Positions 49,307-62,448 of a DNA stretch of 64,000 nt are shown here, piece after piece. Each line of letters opens with the position of its first letter. Within the stretch, counting starts at the first letter, position 1. Made by a program: the position numbers and the translations under genes. Source of the DNA: Liquidambar formosana (lineage: Eukaryota; Streptophyta; Magnoliopsida; Saxifragales; Altingiaceae). The stretch lies in assembly GCA_039720395.1 (NCBI GenBank), contig CM077826.1, forward strand, positions 15,495,962 through 15,559,961, given 5' to 3'. The notes under the pieces were generated by a model. That model made no database searches, was not told where the DNA came from, and was given only the letters and a program-made list of their open reading frames with translations.

Positions 49307-51507
49307 TCACGTACTGTGTATATATATATATGTATATGCAATTTTATTTTCTTATGTTATTCTTAGAAAGGATGATCATATTTTATGTTTTTGGGACCAA
49401 GGAACACCATGGTAGTGTCAAATTTTAGAGAAATTGACTGTAGGTTGAAGTTTTAGAAATTTTAGAATTTTGGATCATGAAAACCCGAAACTTTAGGCTT
49501 AAAAACGAATATGATTTTATAAGATTCTGAATGAACAATTTATAGTCGCACGTAGTACTCTGCATGAGCTTCGATTCGACACTTGAATCACTGAAAACGG
49601 TTAAGAAACAAGGGAGATATTAATCGTCGAAGTTGGCCCGTTGAACACACGGTGTAACCCGGTTACACAATTCAACCCGCGGGAGGTTGAAGATGACCCC
49701 ATAGGTCTATGATCCTGTGTGGGTGCATCTGTGTACCTTACCGTGTTCTCACGCATTTAAAAGTCATACGATAATCATATGAACCCCAAATTTGACCGTT
49801 GGACTCGTCTTGGAAGGTCCTACCATGTAGGACCCTTAGTTTATCATTTTGACCAAGTTTGACTGTAGTTTGACTTTTTGGCCAAATTAATATTTATTAA
49901 AAATTCCAGAAAATATCAGAAAATTCCAAAAATTACAGAAAATTCCCAGAAATTATAGAGAGTGTTTTAAAAATTATTTTGATGATTTTGGGACCATAGT
50001 TTACTGTTAGAAGGCCAATAGTAATTTTTGAGTGTGTTATATTTATTTTGAAATTTACCTAAAGATTTCGTATGCATAATTATCAGATTTTATCGGTCCT
50101 CGGGAGGACCCTAGGGAGCATTAACGCTGCATTCGCATTGTCAGTGTCTATCACGTGGTTTTGGGTTGGTATTGCTCGCAATTGAGGTAGGAAATGTGGC
50201 TTCTTTACATTTAATATAGTGTTGTTCTATAAATGTGATTTTAAATGCTTTAATGATATTTTGGATTTTCCCACTGATTTATAACTAAATATTTTTATTA
50301 CTTGTTCAAAATTTAGGGAATCCTTCATATATCATTTGATATGACTGTTTTATATTGTTCCTTAAAGATACATGGTTATATACTCGTTTAAATGTTATTG
50401 TGAAATATCTATTAAATGTGTGGAATTTTCATGATACTTGGATCTTGGAAAAATGCTTTATAAATGTTGTTTACTTGGAAATGCTTTAGAAATGTTACTG
50501 AAATTCTAGAAATTTATCAAACATGTTTATGGATACTTTTGGACACTCGGATATTTATTTGAATGATGGAAAATGTTTTGGATATATGGACCTTGGGTCT
50601 TGGTATGCATCAAACGGGTGGGGGCATCACAATGAAGTGGTGTCCTGCGTTGAGAATACTCCGCGAATAGCAAGCAGGGTAAAGTGCCCTTGGGTGAAAG
50701 ACCCTGAAACCCTCGAGGAAGAACGCCGCGTAGGTGTTGGTTATTTTCGTGCTTGGCTGAGCCGGGGGTTGACGTGACGACGTAACCTGTGATTAGCGAC
50801 GGTTGATGCATGGTTTGATCCCATAGTCTTGGGAATTGGAGATACTATGAGAATTTTAGGAAATTAACTCAAAACCCACATAAAGTATTGATTTGTGACT
50901 GATATTTGATTTTGAGTTATTAAATAATTTTAAATTCATATACCATGTATCTGCATATATATTAATTGTATAGAATCCACACATATTTCCTATTGGGCTT
51001 TGCAGCTCATCCTATTATTATTTCAGATGATCAGGTGATGAGTGAGGGTTTGCCGATGGCGGATGCCTAGTGGCATAATCTGAGGTTGGAACTTGAAGGT
51101 GGCATACTAACATAGTCATGGATGAGGATAGATGCACGTGCATTACATAGAGACTATGTTATTTTGATGTATGGACATTTCTATTATTATTATTGTTATT
51201 ACCATTATTACTTAATGAACCTTGAATAGTTTGAATCCAACCTATGTGCCAGGGATGTTGGCATTATTTTGGGACCATATATTATTATGGGCATGATGTG
51301 TGAGCATAACATTTCATATTAATTATTTGTGTATTATTGATGAGCTGGCACCATTATTATTAAAAATATTTATAAAAAAAAAAAAAAAAAAAATACACGT
51401 GGATTTGACTAAGTCTTCCGCAACTTTTATACTCTGACTTATCCACGTGTACACCTTTTTACTTTGACTTTTATCCACGTGTCGACTCTTCGAGTCGGGG
51501 CGTGACA
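48887..51507 (+). repeat. 3' LTR of element B (copy 2)
   Basis: 2,621 bp, TGTGATGACC to GGGGCGTGACA, nearly identical to 11450-14071 including the U3 repeats and (AT)n run. It lies outside the error-dense tract. Confidence 0.9.
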
Positions 51508-53041
51508 GTACACGTACAAGATTGTATTTTTGATGGAACTCAGAATGGAGTGAGGATCAAAACATGGCAGGTAATGAAGCTGATTAAAGACAATTACCAT
51601 ATGATTTATGCAAATTTGTTCCCAATTAATCCAAGTAATCTTTTATTTTTTATTTTTTATTTTTTTTGTGGGTTTTCTTATTGTGTAGGGTGGATCTGGC
51701 TATGCCAGACACATCTCCTTCCAGGGAATTACCCTCCTTAATTCAGATAACCCCATCATCATTGATCAGTTTTACACTGACGACCAAACTTTCTCAAGCA
51801 GGGTAAGGACAATGAATTTCTTCGAAATTTAAAGGCACCAAATTTTATAAAAAAAACTCATGTTTCTTTGTCACCCTACGGATTAATAGCAAGGGTGGCA
51901 AATGGTGCATGCCTACTCTCAAATGGGACTAAGGTTAGATTCAAGAGCCATATCAAATTGGCTCACTCTAAAGCCTGAAATGAAATTTGGCCAAGATCAA
52001 GCTTGCTTTCTCACGGCTGGTCGCAACATAGAATACAATATCATACACATATATAAATATTATTATAATAAAATATTGTATTTATAATATTTATATTTTA
52101 AGGCTATATAAGTGTGGTCAGCTCAGCCAATTCTATGGAATACCCTAACAAATAATTGGATACCATACCTATAAAGTTACTTAAAATAGTAAGTTGATCA
52201 CTTGAAATGATAAGTTAATCACTTCAAATGGTAAGTGGTTATTAAATGGTAAGTGGATCATTTTAGACCATTTCAAATGGTAATTGAGCCACTTCAAATA
52301 ATAAATAAGTCACTTCAAATGATAGGTGGATATGGTACTTTAAAAATCTTTTGGGTACCATAAAATCACCTAAGAAACAAATATACTCATCCAAACATTA
52401 CATTTCTCCTATGTGCATCCAACACCAACATACCTACTTTTGCCTTTTTCTTCTTCCATTATTCTTCACTTTTTTTTTTCTTTTTAGTCCTATTACTTTG
52501 TGAATAAACTCATATAGGATTTTCAAAAATGATACAAATGAATGCATTTTGAATATTATATGTGATCAATGCTACGTGATATAACCTAATATACATACAA
52601 ATATAAATATTTTATTAATGTCATATTTTCGCTGTATTTTAAATTTTGAGAATTTACTGACTCAATACATTACATTACAGTACCATATTGTAGAATAAAT
52701 CAAACACAAGACTTTCTCCCTCATAAGAGGGAAATAATGCCATTATGCTATAAGACCACCAAACTATTATTTATTTGTGCACATACTAACATGTTCTCAT
52801 GATATTGAAGAAATCGGCGGTTCAAATCAGCCAGATTACGTACACGAACGTGCACGGGACATCGGCCGTGGACCAAGCCGTTACTTTTAACTGCAGTCGA
52901 ACCATTGGCTGCACCAACCTTTTTTTGGATCAAATCAACATAACCTCGGCAGTCCCAGGAGAGCCCACTTCTGCTTTCTGCTCCAATGCCCATGGAAGAG
53001 CTGGAGTTTCAATCCCACCTCTAGGTTGCCTATTGAAATAG
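51508..53041 (+). pseudogene. Polygalacturonase gene, 3' part (copy 2)
   Basis: Rest of exon 7 (51508-51570, RIKTWQ), exon 8 (51689-51802) and exon 9 (52811-53041, stop TAG), identical in coding content to 14072-15604. Intron 8 carries the same degenerate 20-bp repeat. Confidence 0.87.
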
Positions 53042-54421
53042 TTTGCATGGTCAATGCATCATTATCTCTCTTGCCATGGTTTTAATAAGAATGGGAACGC
53101 GATGCTTTTGGGTTTAAGATTTTGGTTTACATGCGCACAAAATCTTTAAATCGATGGATCATATTTAGTTTTTCTGTTCCAATTTGTTTGTCTACAATTT
53201 CTATTTGGAGATGTTTCAAAATGTTTGTTTATGTTCATAATTATTTCTTTTCCTGAAAGACCCTATATAATATTTTTCACAACAAGTAACATTGTTTTAC
53301 GAGAGGGTAAAATAAGAAAATTAAATAAATTGAATGACACGGTAACAATTTAAATGCATTACCTAAATATTTGTATTTGTTCAAAATAGGGCAAACAAGG
53401 TGAGATATTAGAAGTTGTACATATAAGACTGTTGAATAAGACAAGAGGATAATATAAAGGAACAATGAAGGTCAATTGAGAATCAATAATGCAATCCTTG
53501 CATTAAGTGGGCTTCCCCGGCCCATTGTTGGATCTTGGGTCTCATACCCAACTCAACTTTTACAAAACCTGATAAATCCAATTCTTCAAATAAACCAATG
53601 TTGAAACCAAACAATAACAGGGAAAAAAAAAAGGGAAAAAGAAAAGAAAAGAAATAAAAAAAAAGGATTCTATTCCATGTTATGTCTACTGGCTAGGTCT
53701 TATTGGTCATTTAAATGAGAATTAAATAATTATTGTGTATTTTATACTATATTAAAGGTGCAAATTTATCATTTGGAATGGGAAATTCAAAAGACCGATT
53801 TGAATGATTTGAATGAGAGTCATCATTATAAATGAAAGTTACATTTCATGAATTTCTAGAATTAATCTAATAAGGTCTACTATAGTTATCTCCAGTACTT
53901 TTAAATAGCCCCACTTTCAAAACTTGTGCAAGGACAATGCTGCACATTTGGGCCAATAATAAATTTTGACAACCCATTTTAATGAATGTAGTGGAAATAA
54001 AATGCCCCAGACACACATTGCCTAAAATATTTCGTGTCATTAATTTTTGCAATTTTGAAAACAGAAAACAATTTCAAACAAACATTAACACAAAGCACCC
54101 CACTGTAGGGTTTTTTTTTTTTATTGTAAGGCATTTTATGATTATTGGATCATTTAATTTGTAACAAATAAAAAACAAAAAATCGTTAGGATTACCAAAT
54201 CTTATAGGGTATGAAAGAAAAATCCTACGAGGATTGAAACAACCTCTAGCGGGAAAGGTACCAAACTTAACAACCAAAACACACAAGGGTCGCTCATTGC
54301 CCCGTTAACCACGCGGGCAAAACACGGCCCCCTGAACGACACAGGCCCCCTCTCTCTATTTCTTCCCGGTGTTACATAGCAGCCATAGCCGCTGGCATAG
54401 AGGGAACTCTTCCACACGGGG
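53042..54421. other. Intergenic region PG-RBL (copy 2)
   Basis: Counterpart of 15605-16979 with only run-length and single-base differences. Nothing else recognised. Confidence 0.55.
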
Positions 54422-57400
54422 ATGTCAAAGAGTTCTCCTTTGCCATCGGACATCGAGTCAGCAGGGTCTTACATGGCGGCTGGACCACCATCGCCACCAT
54501 GCAACCTATATTTTTCCCCGCCTCCTCGCAAGTCGTGGTTCCCATTGCTCGTGCAGATCATCTTTTGGGCAAACATCGCAATGTTTGTGCTCACCATGAG
54601 AGAGAATAATTGCCCAGAGAGAATAGGTGCCGATAGCTGTGTTTTCTATGCTTATTTGGGCAGGTATTCCTTCCAGCCGCTTAATGAGAACCCGCTATAT
54701 GGCCCTTCCCTCGCCACGTAAGAGCCCCTTTCTCTCCTTTTGATCTTTTTTTTCTTAATTTTTTTACTTCTTCTATCCTCTTCCTAATTGGGTTCATATC
54801 AGTTTTGTTGTTTTAAGGACATGGGTATTTTTCTTAAAATTCTTTTGCTTCTTTCTCTGGTTCTTCATATTGAAAAAATGCGTGGGTATTATGGGCTTAT
54901 TTGAAATTTGACAAGAATGTTTATTTATTTTTTATTTGAAATGCTCACTCAAATAGACAGATTTTTTTATATATACATTTTTAGCTCGTTTTTTCTATTC
55001 TTTTTTTTATTATTATTTTATTATTTTGGTTCTTTTAAGAAGAGAAAATTAGAATCAATTATAAATTATATTTGATAACTTACTAAGTGAAATGAAATTT
55101 GGAAAGTGCATATATTCTATGTTGCTTGAGCTTAATTTATAATGCATTAGTTCTGTGACTTGAAAATGGGAGTAGTTAGTAAACATGTAATGTGGACCAT
55201 CATGAAAATAAAAATTGGTCCCTACCTAATGGTTATGTTTATTGGTAAATACATAATAACTGTGCGATTTGAGTGGGTAAAAATGTAAAATAGTAATGGA
55301 CTCGGTTGTTCTGATTTCCACTAGCCTACCTGAGCCCATTATTAATAATCTTTTTTATGGTAGTTTTTTTATTTTCTCATCAAAGACTAAGCAATCCTGT
55401 TTTCCATTCTCAATCACAAGCCATCATCTCTTATCATCCAATGCTCAATCTAATTTGTGAACCTATGAGAGTGGAATCATACAACAGCCTTCTGCAATGG
55501 GCTTATATGAGTTAATGCACATTATTATCCCATAAGATCAGTTTTGTCCACCTATAAGACTGAAACCATAAAATGGCTATCTGATTGAAAGATGGGAACG
55601 GCTATTGCAACCCCCCCATTCCTATAAGCCCACCCCCCATCCTTTAGGTTTTTAAGATTTTATGCAAAATATAAAAAAATTTTATGAAAACCGGCCGTGA
55701 TGTCCACTAGAAAACATCATTTTGAACAACTTTGCAGAAGAAAGTTTTTCCAAAACTTATCGTTTAAGTAGACTTTTTGGCAAAAAATGGAATAAAGGCT
55801 ATAAATGGTTAAAAAGTATATTTAAACGATAGATTTTGGAAAAACTTTCTTCTACAAAGTTGTTCAAAATGATGTTTTCTAGTGGACATCACGGCCGGTT
55901 TTCATAAAAACTTTTTATATTTTGCATAAAACCTTAAAAACCTAAAGGATGGGGGGTGGGCTTATAGGAATGGGGGGTTGCAATAGCCGTTCCCTTGAAA
56001 GATATTGCACCGCTGACAAGCCCATTAGTTCATCTTGACTTCCTTTGTAATTGTTCAGGAGTACTGACCAACATCTACATTCCCTCCATCTCTATGTTAC
56101 CTCCACCCTAGGTCAGTTGATTTTATCCATGTATATCTGGTGACAGATGAACCGACCAATAAATTGTCAATGAAAGTGACTCTGAATTTTACATTTCCTC
56201 CTATCAGGTATATAAAAGTTTGCCCTGGATTCTTATTTATTTGATCCCCTTAGCTGGACTCTTCATCCCTACTATGGTTGAGATTTTATGCTTCTTCTGT
56301 TGGGACATTGAGGCTGGAGTTTTCTATATGTTAAACTGAGAGCTAAGATGGAAGTTGCTTATGATTTTCAGAGTGAAAACTTTGCCCAATGAATCCATGG
56401 TTATCAGTTTTCCATTTTCGAAGTTTAATTTTTCCCACCTTTAATCACCACATTTTGCAACCCTGTTTCCTAATATTTTATTCCATAATTTTTTTTGTTA
56501 GTCTTTCTTCCTGGTCACATCAATTATGTCTACTTGATCAAGGTTGAAAGCCTTTTGCTTCCTTTTGAATTAAGGTCATGAATAACTTCCTAGCAAAAAG
56601 AAAAATTTCATGAATAACTTCTTTGCAATGTTTCAAAATGTGAAAGAAATGGAACAAGGCATGAGCCGTAAGTCTCGACGCTTCCTTGAGGCTTACCCTA
56701 GTGGCTCAGGAAAAATGACAGAAAGATTGAGATTGATAACATAATGGAAGTAATATGCTAAGAATTACATTGATAAGCTATCTCTGTAAGAATTTTTAAA
56801 GTTCCAAATGTACTAAATATAAGAATGAAATGGTAGCTATAAGAATTAAAAACTAAAAACTAAGAAATGAGTAATATAAGATTGTTGTAGGTACAACGTT
56901 GTTTTCAGTTGAGATAGAAATTCACGATGCATACTTTAAGACATGAGTTCCACACCCCTTGAGTCTAATCCACAACTCTTCACAAGCATTGCACCTAATT
57001 CCATCTTGCTCTTGCCAAGGGGGCCCGTGTCCAGCTCATGGACATCATAAATGGGGAAGAGCAACCCAGTAGTCCAAACATCGCGATACCGCGATTCCAG
57101 CCGAGAGCCCATGCAACTGGCACATTATTGCTTGGAGAGTTTCACCAACGATTGTCAGCCATCAACTTCGATATCACTTGTTGGGGAGATAGGAAAGTCT
57201 AAAATCCGACACAACAAGCCCAATATAAAAGTCTGAAACTCATATCCGCACTAAAGGCCTAAACATGTCCAACAAAATTGAGCTATTAAGAAAAGTAGTT
57301 TTTGCAGAAAGGTGTACTTTGAGCAACGAAGCACACATGCTTCAGTTGAGTTAATAATTCCCACCATCTTACTTTCTGCAGGCTGGAAGATCTGGGAGGC

Positions 57401-58448
57401 CTTGACCGCAAGCGAGTGGTGAATAATGGTGAAGGATGGCGGCTGTGGTTTTGCATATGGCTTCATGCTGGAGCTATCCATTTACTTGCAAATATGTTCA
57501 GCCTTCTATTTATAGGAATCCGTCTTGAAAGTGAATTTGGATTTTGTAAGACCCTAATTAATACCTAGATATGAAATCGAAGCATTTATATGATCAATTT
57601 TAACTAGTTTTTAACTAATTGGATTGGCAGTGAGAATAGGACCCTTGTACTTGCTTTCTGGTTTCGGTGGAAGCTTGTTGTCTGCCCTTCATCTTAGGTC
57701 AAGCATATCAGTCGGTGCATCAGGTGCACTTTTTGGATTGTTAGGAGCCATGCTTTCTGAGCTCATTACAAACTGGACAATCTATACAGAGAAGGTACCC
57801 AGGCTGTTATAATACTCCATGTTTTTATTTATTTTCTTTTGTACTCTTGACAATCAAACAAAGACTCTGTTGTTGAGTTCACTGGGAAAGAATCATCCTA
57901 TATAAGTTTTATGTTCTGCTTCCAGATTTATTACTCTCTCTTTTTCTCGGTGGGTAAAATGTGACAGATTGCAGTTCTTTTTCATTTTATCTAATTAATC
58001 ATTATGCTGCCTATACAGGTTCTAACTTTTGTCTATTCAGTGTGCAGCACTTTGCACCCTCTTGATCATCGCTGCCCTAAATATGGCGGTTGGAATCTTT
58101 CTCCCTCAAGTCGATAATTCTGCTCATATTGGAGGATTTCTTTCAGGATTTCTTCTAGGATTCATCCTTCTAGTCCGTCCTCAATATGGTTATGTGAGCC
58201 GCAAGTACCTTCCCCAAGGATGTGATACCAAACACATGAAATCCAAGCACAAGTTCTCTCAATATCTGTTTTTGGTTACAGCTTTAGTCATCTTAATTAT
58301 TGGGTAAATCCCTAAATTTTCCTTTCTTCTAATTACTACCTGAATGCTTTATAATTGAATTTCCCCAACCATAGCTTATTTTTGCCAATTTTTCAGATAT
58401 GCAATCGGATTGGCTGAGCTATTCTACGGTCAGCAATTGGAAAACTGA
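54422..58448 (+). CDS. RBL: Rhomboid-like intramembrane serine protease (copy 2)
   Basis: Exons 54422-54717, 57382-57545, 57631-57794, 58041-58303, 58397-58448; 312 residues, all splice sites kept. Catalytic Ser184 (GASG) and His237 (AHIGGF) are present. The one amino-acid difference from copy 1 that I see is Ile271 to Thr in the C-terminal hydrophilic part (CDTKHMK). Intron 3 is 23 bp shorter (246 against 269). Both copies would encode a working protein. Confidence 0.92.
55594..55994. mobile_element. Mutator-type MITE in RBL intron 1 (copy 2)
   Basis: 401-bp counterpart of 18151-18548 with the same inverted ends and the same 9-bp flank ttgaaagat (55585-55593 and 55995-56003). It differs by run lengths only. 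Confidence 0.88.
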
Positions 58449-58452
58449 TATT

Positions 58453-58586
58453 AATATGTATACATACATGTTTGTAGGAGCTGACGATTCTTCACTTCCA
58501 ATTCTGTGGAAATGACAGGTGGAAGCACTAGAAGCTACCTTTAATAGTTATGTATAAATGCCTACAAACATGTATGTATACATATT
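58453..58586. mobile_element. Short inverted-repeat element after RBL stop codon (copy 2)
   Basis: 134 bp with 26-bp perfect inverted ends (aatatgtatacatacatgtt on the left and its complement on the right) around a unique middle. It occupies the place where copy 1 has the 209-bp palindrome; its middle corresponds to the right arm of that palindrome. A small MITE by shape; no clear target duplication. Confidence 0.72.
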
Positions 58587-60638
58587 GATCTCTGTAAGTG
58601 TGTATAAGCATATGTATGTATCATTTCAGTTCTTAATGTTGTAAGCTTATGCTGTTCTTTCAAGGTATAAATTTCCTGTGGGTGTTGCCAAAGTGAAACG
58701 GAAAAAATAAAACCCCGAAAACACAGAAGCATTTTTGGCTCAGAAGACAGTTTGACTTGCTAAACCTCAATCAAGCTAGCTCCATGTAATAGATATTTGT
58801 AAAATGCTTCCATGATTACTCTCCAATGCAATCAAAAGGACCATGTGTGATAGAATTTAACCATATTTAAGTATCATTTATTCGTAATATGTAATATATA
58901 TTTATCTACATGTATATCTTTGGTAGTAGTAGATTAAACCACAACTTGAATTCGCTAATGAGGAATTGCTCCCTCCCCCTTTCCAGGGAGAAGTGGGATT
59001 TTTCTTTCACTTGCGCTTTTCCTTCTGATTACAAACTTAACTTACGATACAAATGCACAATAATAGTACGATGACATGTCACTACAAAGAGAATGACATC
59101 TCTTATTACTTAAACGAACATTGCGTTGGTTAAAAATGCAACCATTACTGGACTTGTTTCAAATACAGGAGTTGAGCTGTTATTGGTGATGGCATCCCTG
59201 GATGCCTTCATCTTAGCAAACTATCATTGATAACAGCTCATCAATTGCAAACAATTGTTAGCAAATCAATTGTAAACGAGTCACCAAGTAGAGCCACACC
59301 ACAGTGCGCCACGTTTAACTGCCACTTATCATGACTATTGACACACGGTGTTGACTCTGACATTATATGACAAAGAACTAAAGAATGCACAGAAAGTCGT
59401 AGGATAATGTGTCAAGATAGGCAATTTACATGACCAAGATGAAAGCATTAAAAAAAAAACATTCAATTCAGAAGCCATTCAACTGAAATTAATGATTTTT
59501 GGTTAACTCAACTTTTCAGTGAATATACACAATCAACCAAACAATAATAACTGAGTGACATTTGTTCATCCTAAACAGATAACCACCATTCCAACCATTG
59601 CTTGACTAAGCTAGGTTAAGAGAACCCCTAAAAATGGCATGACGATGGATATGGTCAGTGGGAATACGTTGAGAATGCCTGATGATTATTTGTAGTGATG
59701 TGAGAAAATAAAGCAATATAATAAGTGCGAGGATGGAAACTTTCTATTTAGTATGATATATATATATATTAAAAAGGAAGTCTTGCCTCTTTCAGGAGGT
59801 GCATGGGTTTACAGAACAGCCAAATGAATCTAAAAGAGGAAGCTAGAAAACTTTATGCATGAGATGATATTTTTCAAATTATTTCCAAAGCAGTTGGAAG
59901 TGGAACATAATTGCGCACGCGCGCATGCGAGAGAGAGAGAGGAGACTACTACTTCCAAAATAACTGATTTTGTCATTTTCAAGCTCTTATATTATATCAT
60001 CAAGAAGTTGGTTTGGAAATGGATACAAAGAGGAAGATGCTTGATAACAGAGGCAGGATTGAAGAAGAAAGCTGATTTTAGAGTGGGAAAGTTGAATTCT
60101 ATGATTGATGCTTCTAGAATGTGATCTTCCTCAGCCATATGCAAGAAGATGAGGGAATTGCTAAATATTTTTATTTAGGCGGTAATACCGGAGAGATCTC
60201 TATTGCGGATGTATGGCTTGTTCTTGAGTTAATATCAGTGTTCAGAGACACAAATTTGTAACTTGCAGTGGCTCTAGTGAACAAAGGTATTTCGAAACGA
60301 ATATGGCCGGGTACAAAGAATGAGATCTTTTACTTGCTCTGCCTTGGCGAGAATATGGAGGAATGAAAAAAAATTACTTGGAATTCTACAACTATTTGGG
60401 ATGACAATGGTTGAAACAGAATTTTAAAGTGCATGTTCTTCAATTTTCTCTATCTTCTTGGAACAAATCTGAAAGTCATTAAGAAGCAAGTTATTATGCT
60501 GAGATATGTCAGTTAATAAATTTTACCCAATTATAATTTTATTTCAACCATAACAAAGTTTAGAAGACAAAATCAAGATCACTCGTTTCTGAACATTCCA
60601 ATTTACATACATTGAAAGAGTGCTATTATAGGCTTACA
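58587..60638. other. Convergent 3' region RBL-DCC (copy 2)
   Basis: Counterpart of 21244-23291, no recognised gene or element. Confidence 0.5.
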
Positions 60639-62448
60639 CTATATCTCACATGAGTCCGAGTATCCAAAAATCGTGTAACGATTGTCTGCAACATTGTCAT
60701 ACATTACGTCCCGTACAAATCTGCAACCATCCAAAATAAGGAAGAACATACCGTCAATCTCTCTGGCTGCTTCCATCAGATTAATGACTGTCATGACAGG
60801 AAACTCTATAAAATAACAGAAAAGGAGTGACTTACAAAGGTACAAACTGTAGGAAGAATGCTAGCTGGGGAAAGGGCAAGTCTATGTATTCCATGATCTT
60901 CAGTACAGCCTCTGACTTGATATATGATCTGAAGTCCACCATGAAGCTTTAGTTTTTCTCAGGCAATCCTTGTTTAAAACTTCTAGCTGGAATGCCCTTC
61001 TAAATAAAAATCCATTATTTTCCTTGGAAGACTTTTGTATCGCTTTGTTTGGTAGCAGAAAAGGTAGAAGAAAAGGAAAGAGAAATTGAAAATAAAAATC
61101 AATTATATTCCATTCTTTCCTTTTCCTCCATTTTTCTTCACAACTGAACAAAACATTAAAGGAAAATGTGATGCTTGGTCATGGATTCAGGATGGCATTC
61201 TGCATTCCTAAGACTTAGTTTCAATTTCTCAATCAACTCCCATGGTTGCAAACAGTAAAGAACCTGTTTTACACATACCTATCCTTCTCAACGAGTACAA
61301 CACTCGAAATATCATCGGGAGCCCTTCCAGACCTCCTTAGTAGTTTCTTGCCTGCCTCACTTTGGAGAGCTTCAAATCTCATTTTCCTGCCAATAAAGAA
61401 ATAAGGCTAACAATAATTTAGACAAGAGACAGAGATCCTTAAAACATATCAAAGAAAAATATGTAAATCCAGCATCAAGATATCATTTATATTCTTCTAG
61501 GGAATATCCCCTTGTGACTTCAGACTTACAACAGCTACCTTTTTAGCCTTTACTACATATTGTTGGAGTAAGTTCAAGAATAAATTACGGACTCTAACGG
61601 CTATTAGAACAAAATTTAGACACAACAGCTATTTTTTCCCCTCGTAGTGATTGCATCACAACAAATTATTTTGTTCCTTTTATTTTTATATTTTAATCTC
61701 TTTGAACATCCACAATGGTCCTAATTTCGGCCGCGAAGCAGACACCAAAATTCTAATCATCATGGCATCAACACTTTTCCTCTTGCATTTGTTAAATTTC
61801 CAACCTCTAAACATATCATGGCAATTTAACTGGTCACCATAATTCTAATCATCGTCTCATTCATTTGAAATGTAAGACATCTGAAAGGGGATTCAGTGTT
61901 GGCTGCCAAACTTATATATTGAGAGATCCATGTGTTCAAAAATTGAAGTGTATGTGGCCGTTCGAGGATTAGTCTGAGCACAAATTCGATCTTTAATTAA
62001 AAAAAAAGAAAAAAAAGAAATTAAATTAAAAGCCTGACCTATTTCGATCATTACCACGCACGAACCTCACACCTCCATTACATAGGTTGCATACACCTGC
62101 CAAGACAAATCAAAGTAAACTCTCAGCACAGAGAACATGTACTGTTTTCACTGCCCTCAGTAGCAAAAATCAAATCAATATGATGCCATAATTTAATTTT
62201 ATTACTCTCTCTCTCTATATATATATATATGAATTAAGAGGGGATGATGGGCTAAAAATGAGAGCCATACCGTCGAATAACATGATAGGCCTCGAATCCT
62301 GTTCGAAGAAGCTCGAAGTTTCCTTCACCCAGTCTATCGTGTCGCCACGAGGTGGAGACATAGTAGCAAAGGGAGTCACTCTGCGTCTAACCTGTGCGGG
62401 TCTTGACACGCATAATCGTGCGCACCCAGCGGGCACCAGGATCGCCAT
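60639..62448 (-). CDS. DCC family protein, chloroplast (copy 2, intact)
   Basis: Minus-strand exons 62448-62271, 62096-62039, 61386-61279, 60928-60836, 60720-60639; 519 nt, 172 residues, phases consistent. Start MAILVPAGCARLCVSRPAQ resembles a plastid transit peptide. The DCC signature is Asp59-Gly-Val-Cys62-Asn-Leu-Cys65, split by intron 1. Further family segments: FEALQSEAGKKLLRR, KSEAVLKIMEYID, and a C-terminus VRDVMYDNVADNRYTIFG. Proposed thiol-disulfide oxidoreductase activity is inferred from the family's paired cysteines; the substrate is unknown. This copy shows the normal frame and makes the two indels of copy 1 visible. Confidence 0.88.

Larger units (their letters stand above)
40179..51507 (+). 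mobile_element. Composite Ty3/Gypsy element (copy 2)
   Basis: Same architecture as 2615-14071: LTR A 40179-41229, internal A 41230-41704, mosaic LTR 41705-43337, nine-base relic 43338-43346, chimeric LTR 43347-43975, primer-binding site 43981-43992, gag-pol relic, LTR B 48887-51507; GTACA on both sides. Since both copies share the insertion and its internal mosaic, the mosaic predates their separation or is a shared assembly product. Confidence 0.9.
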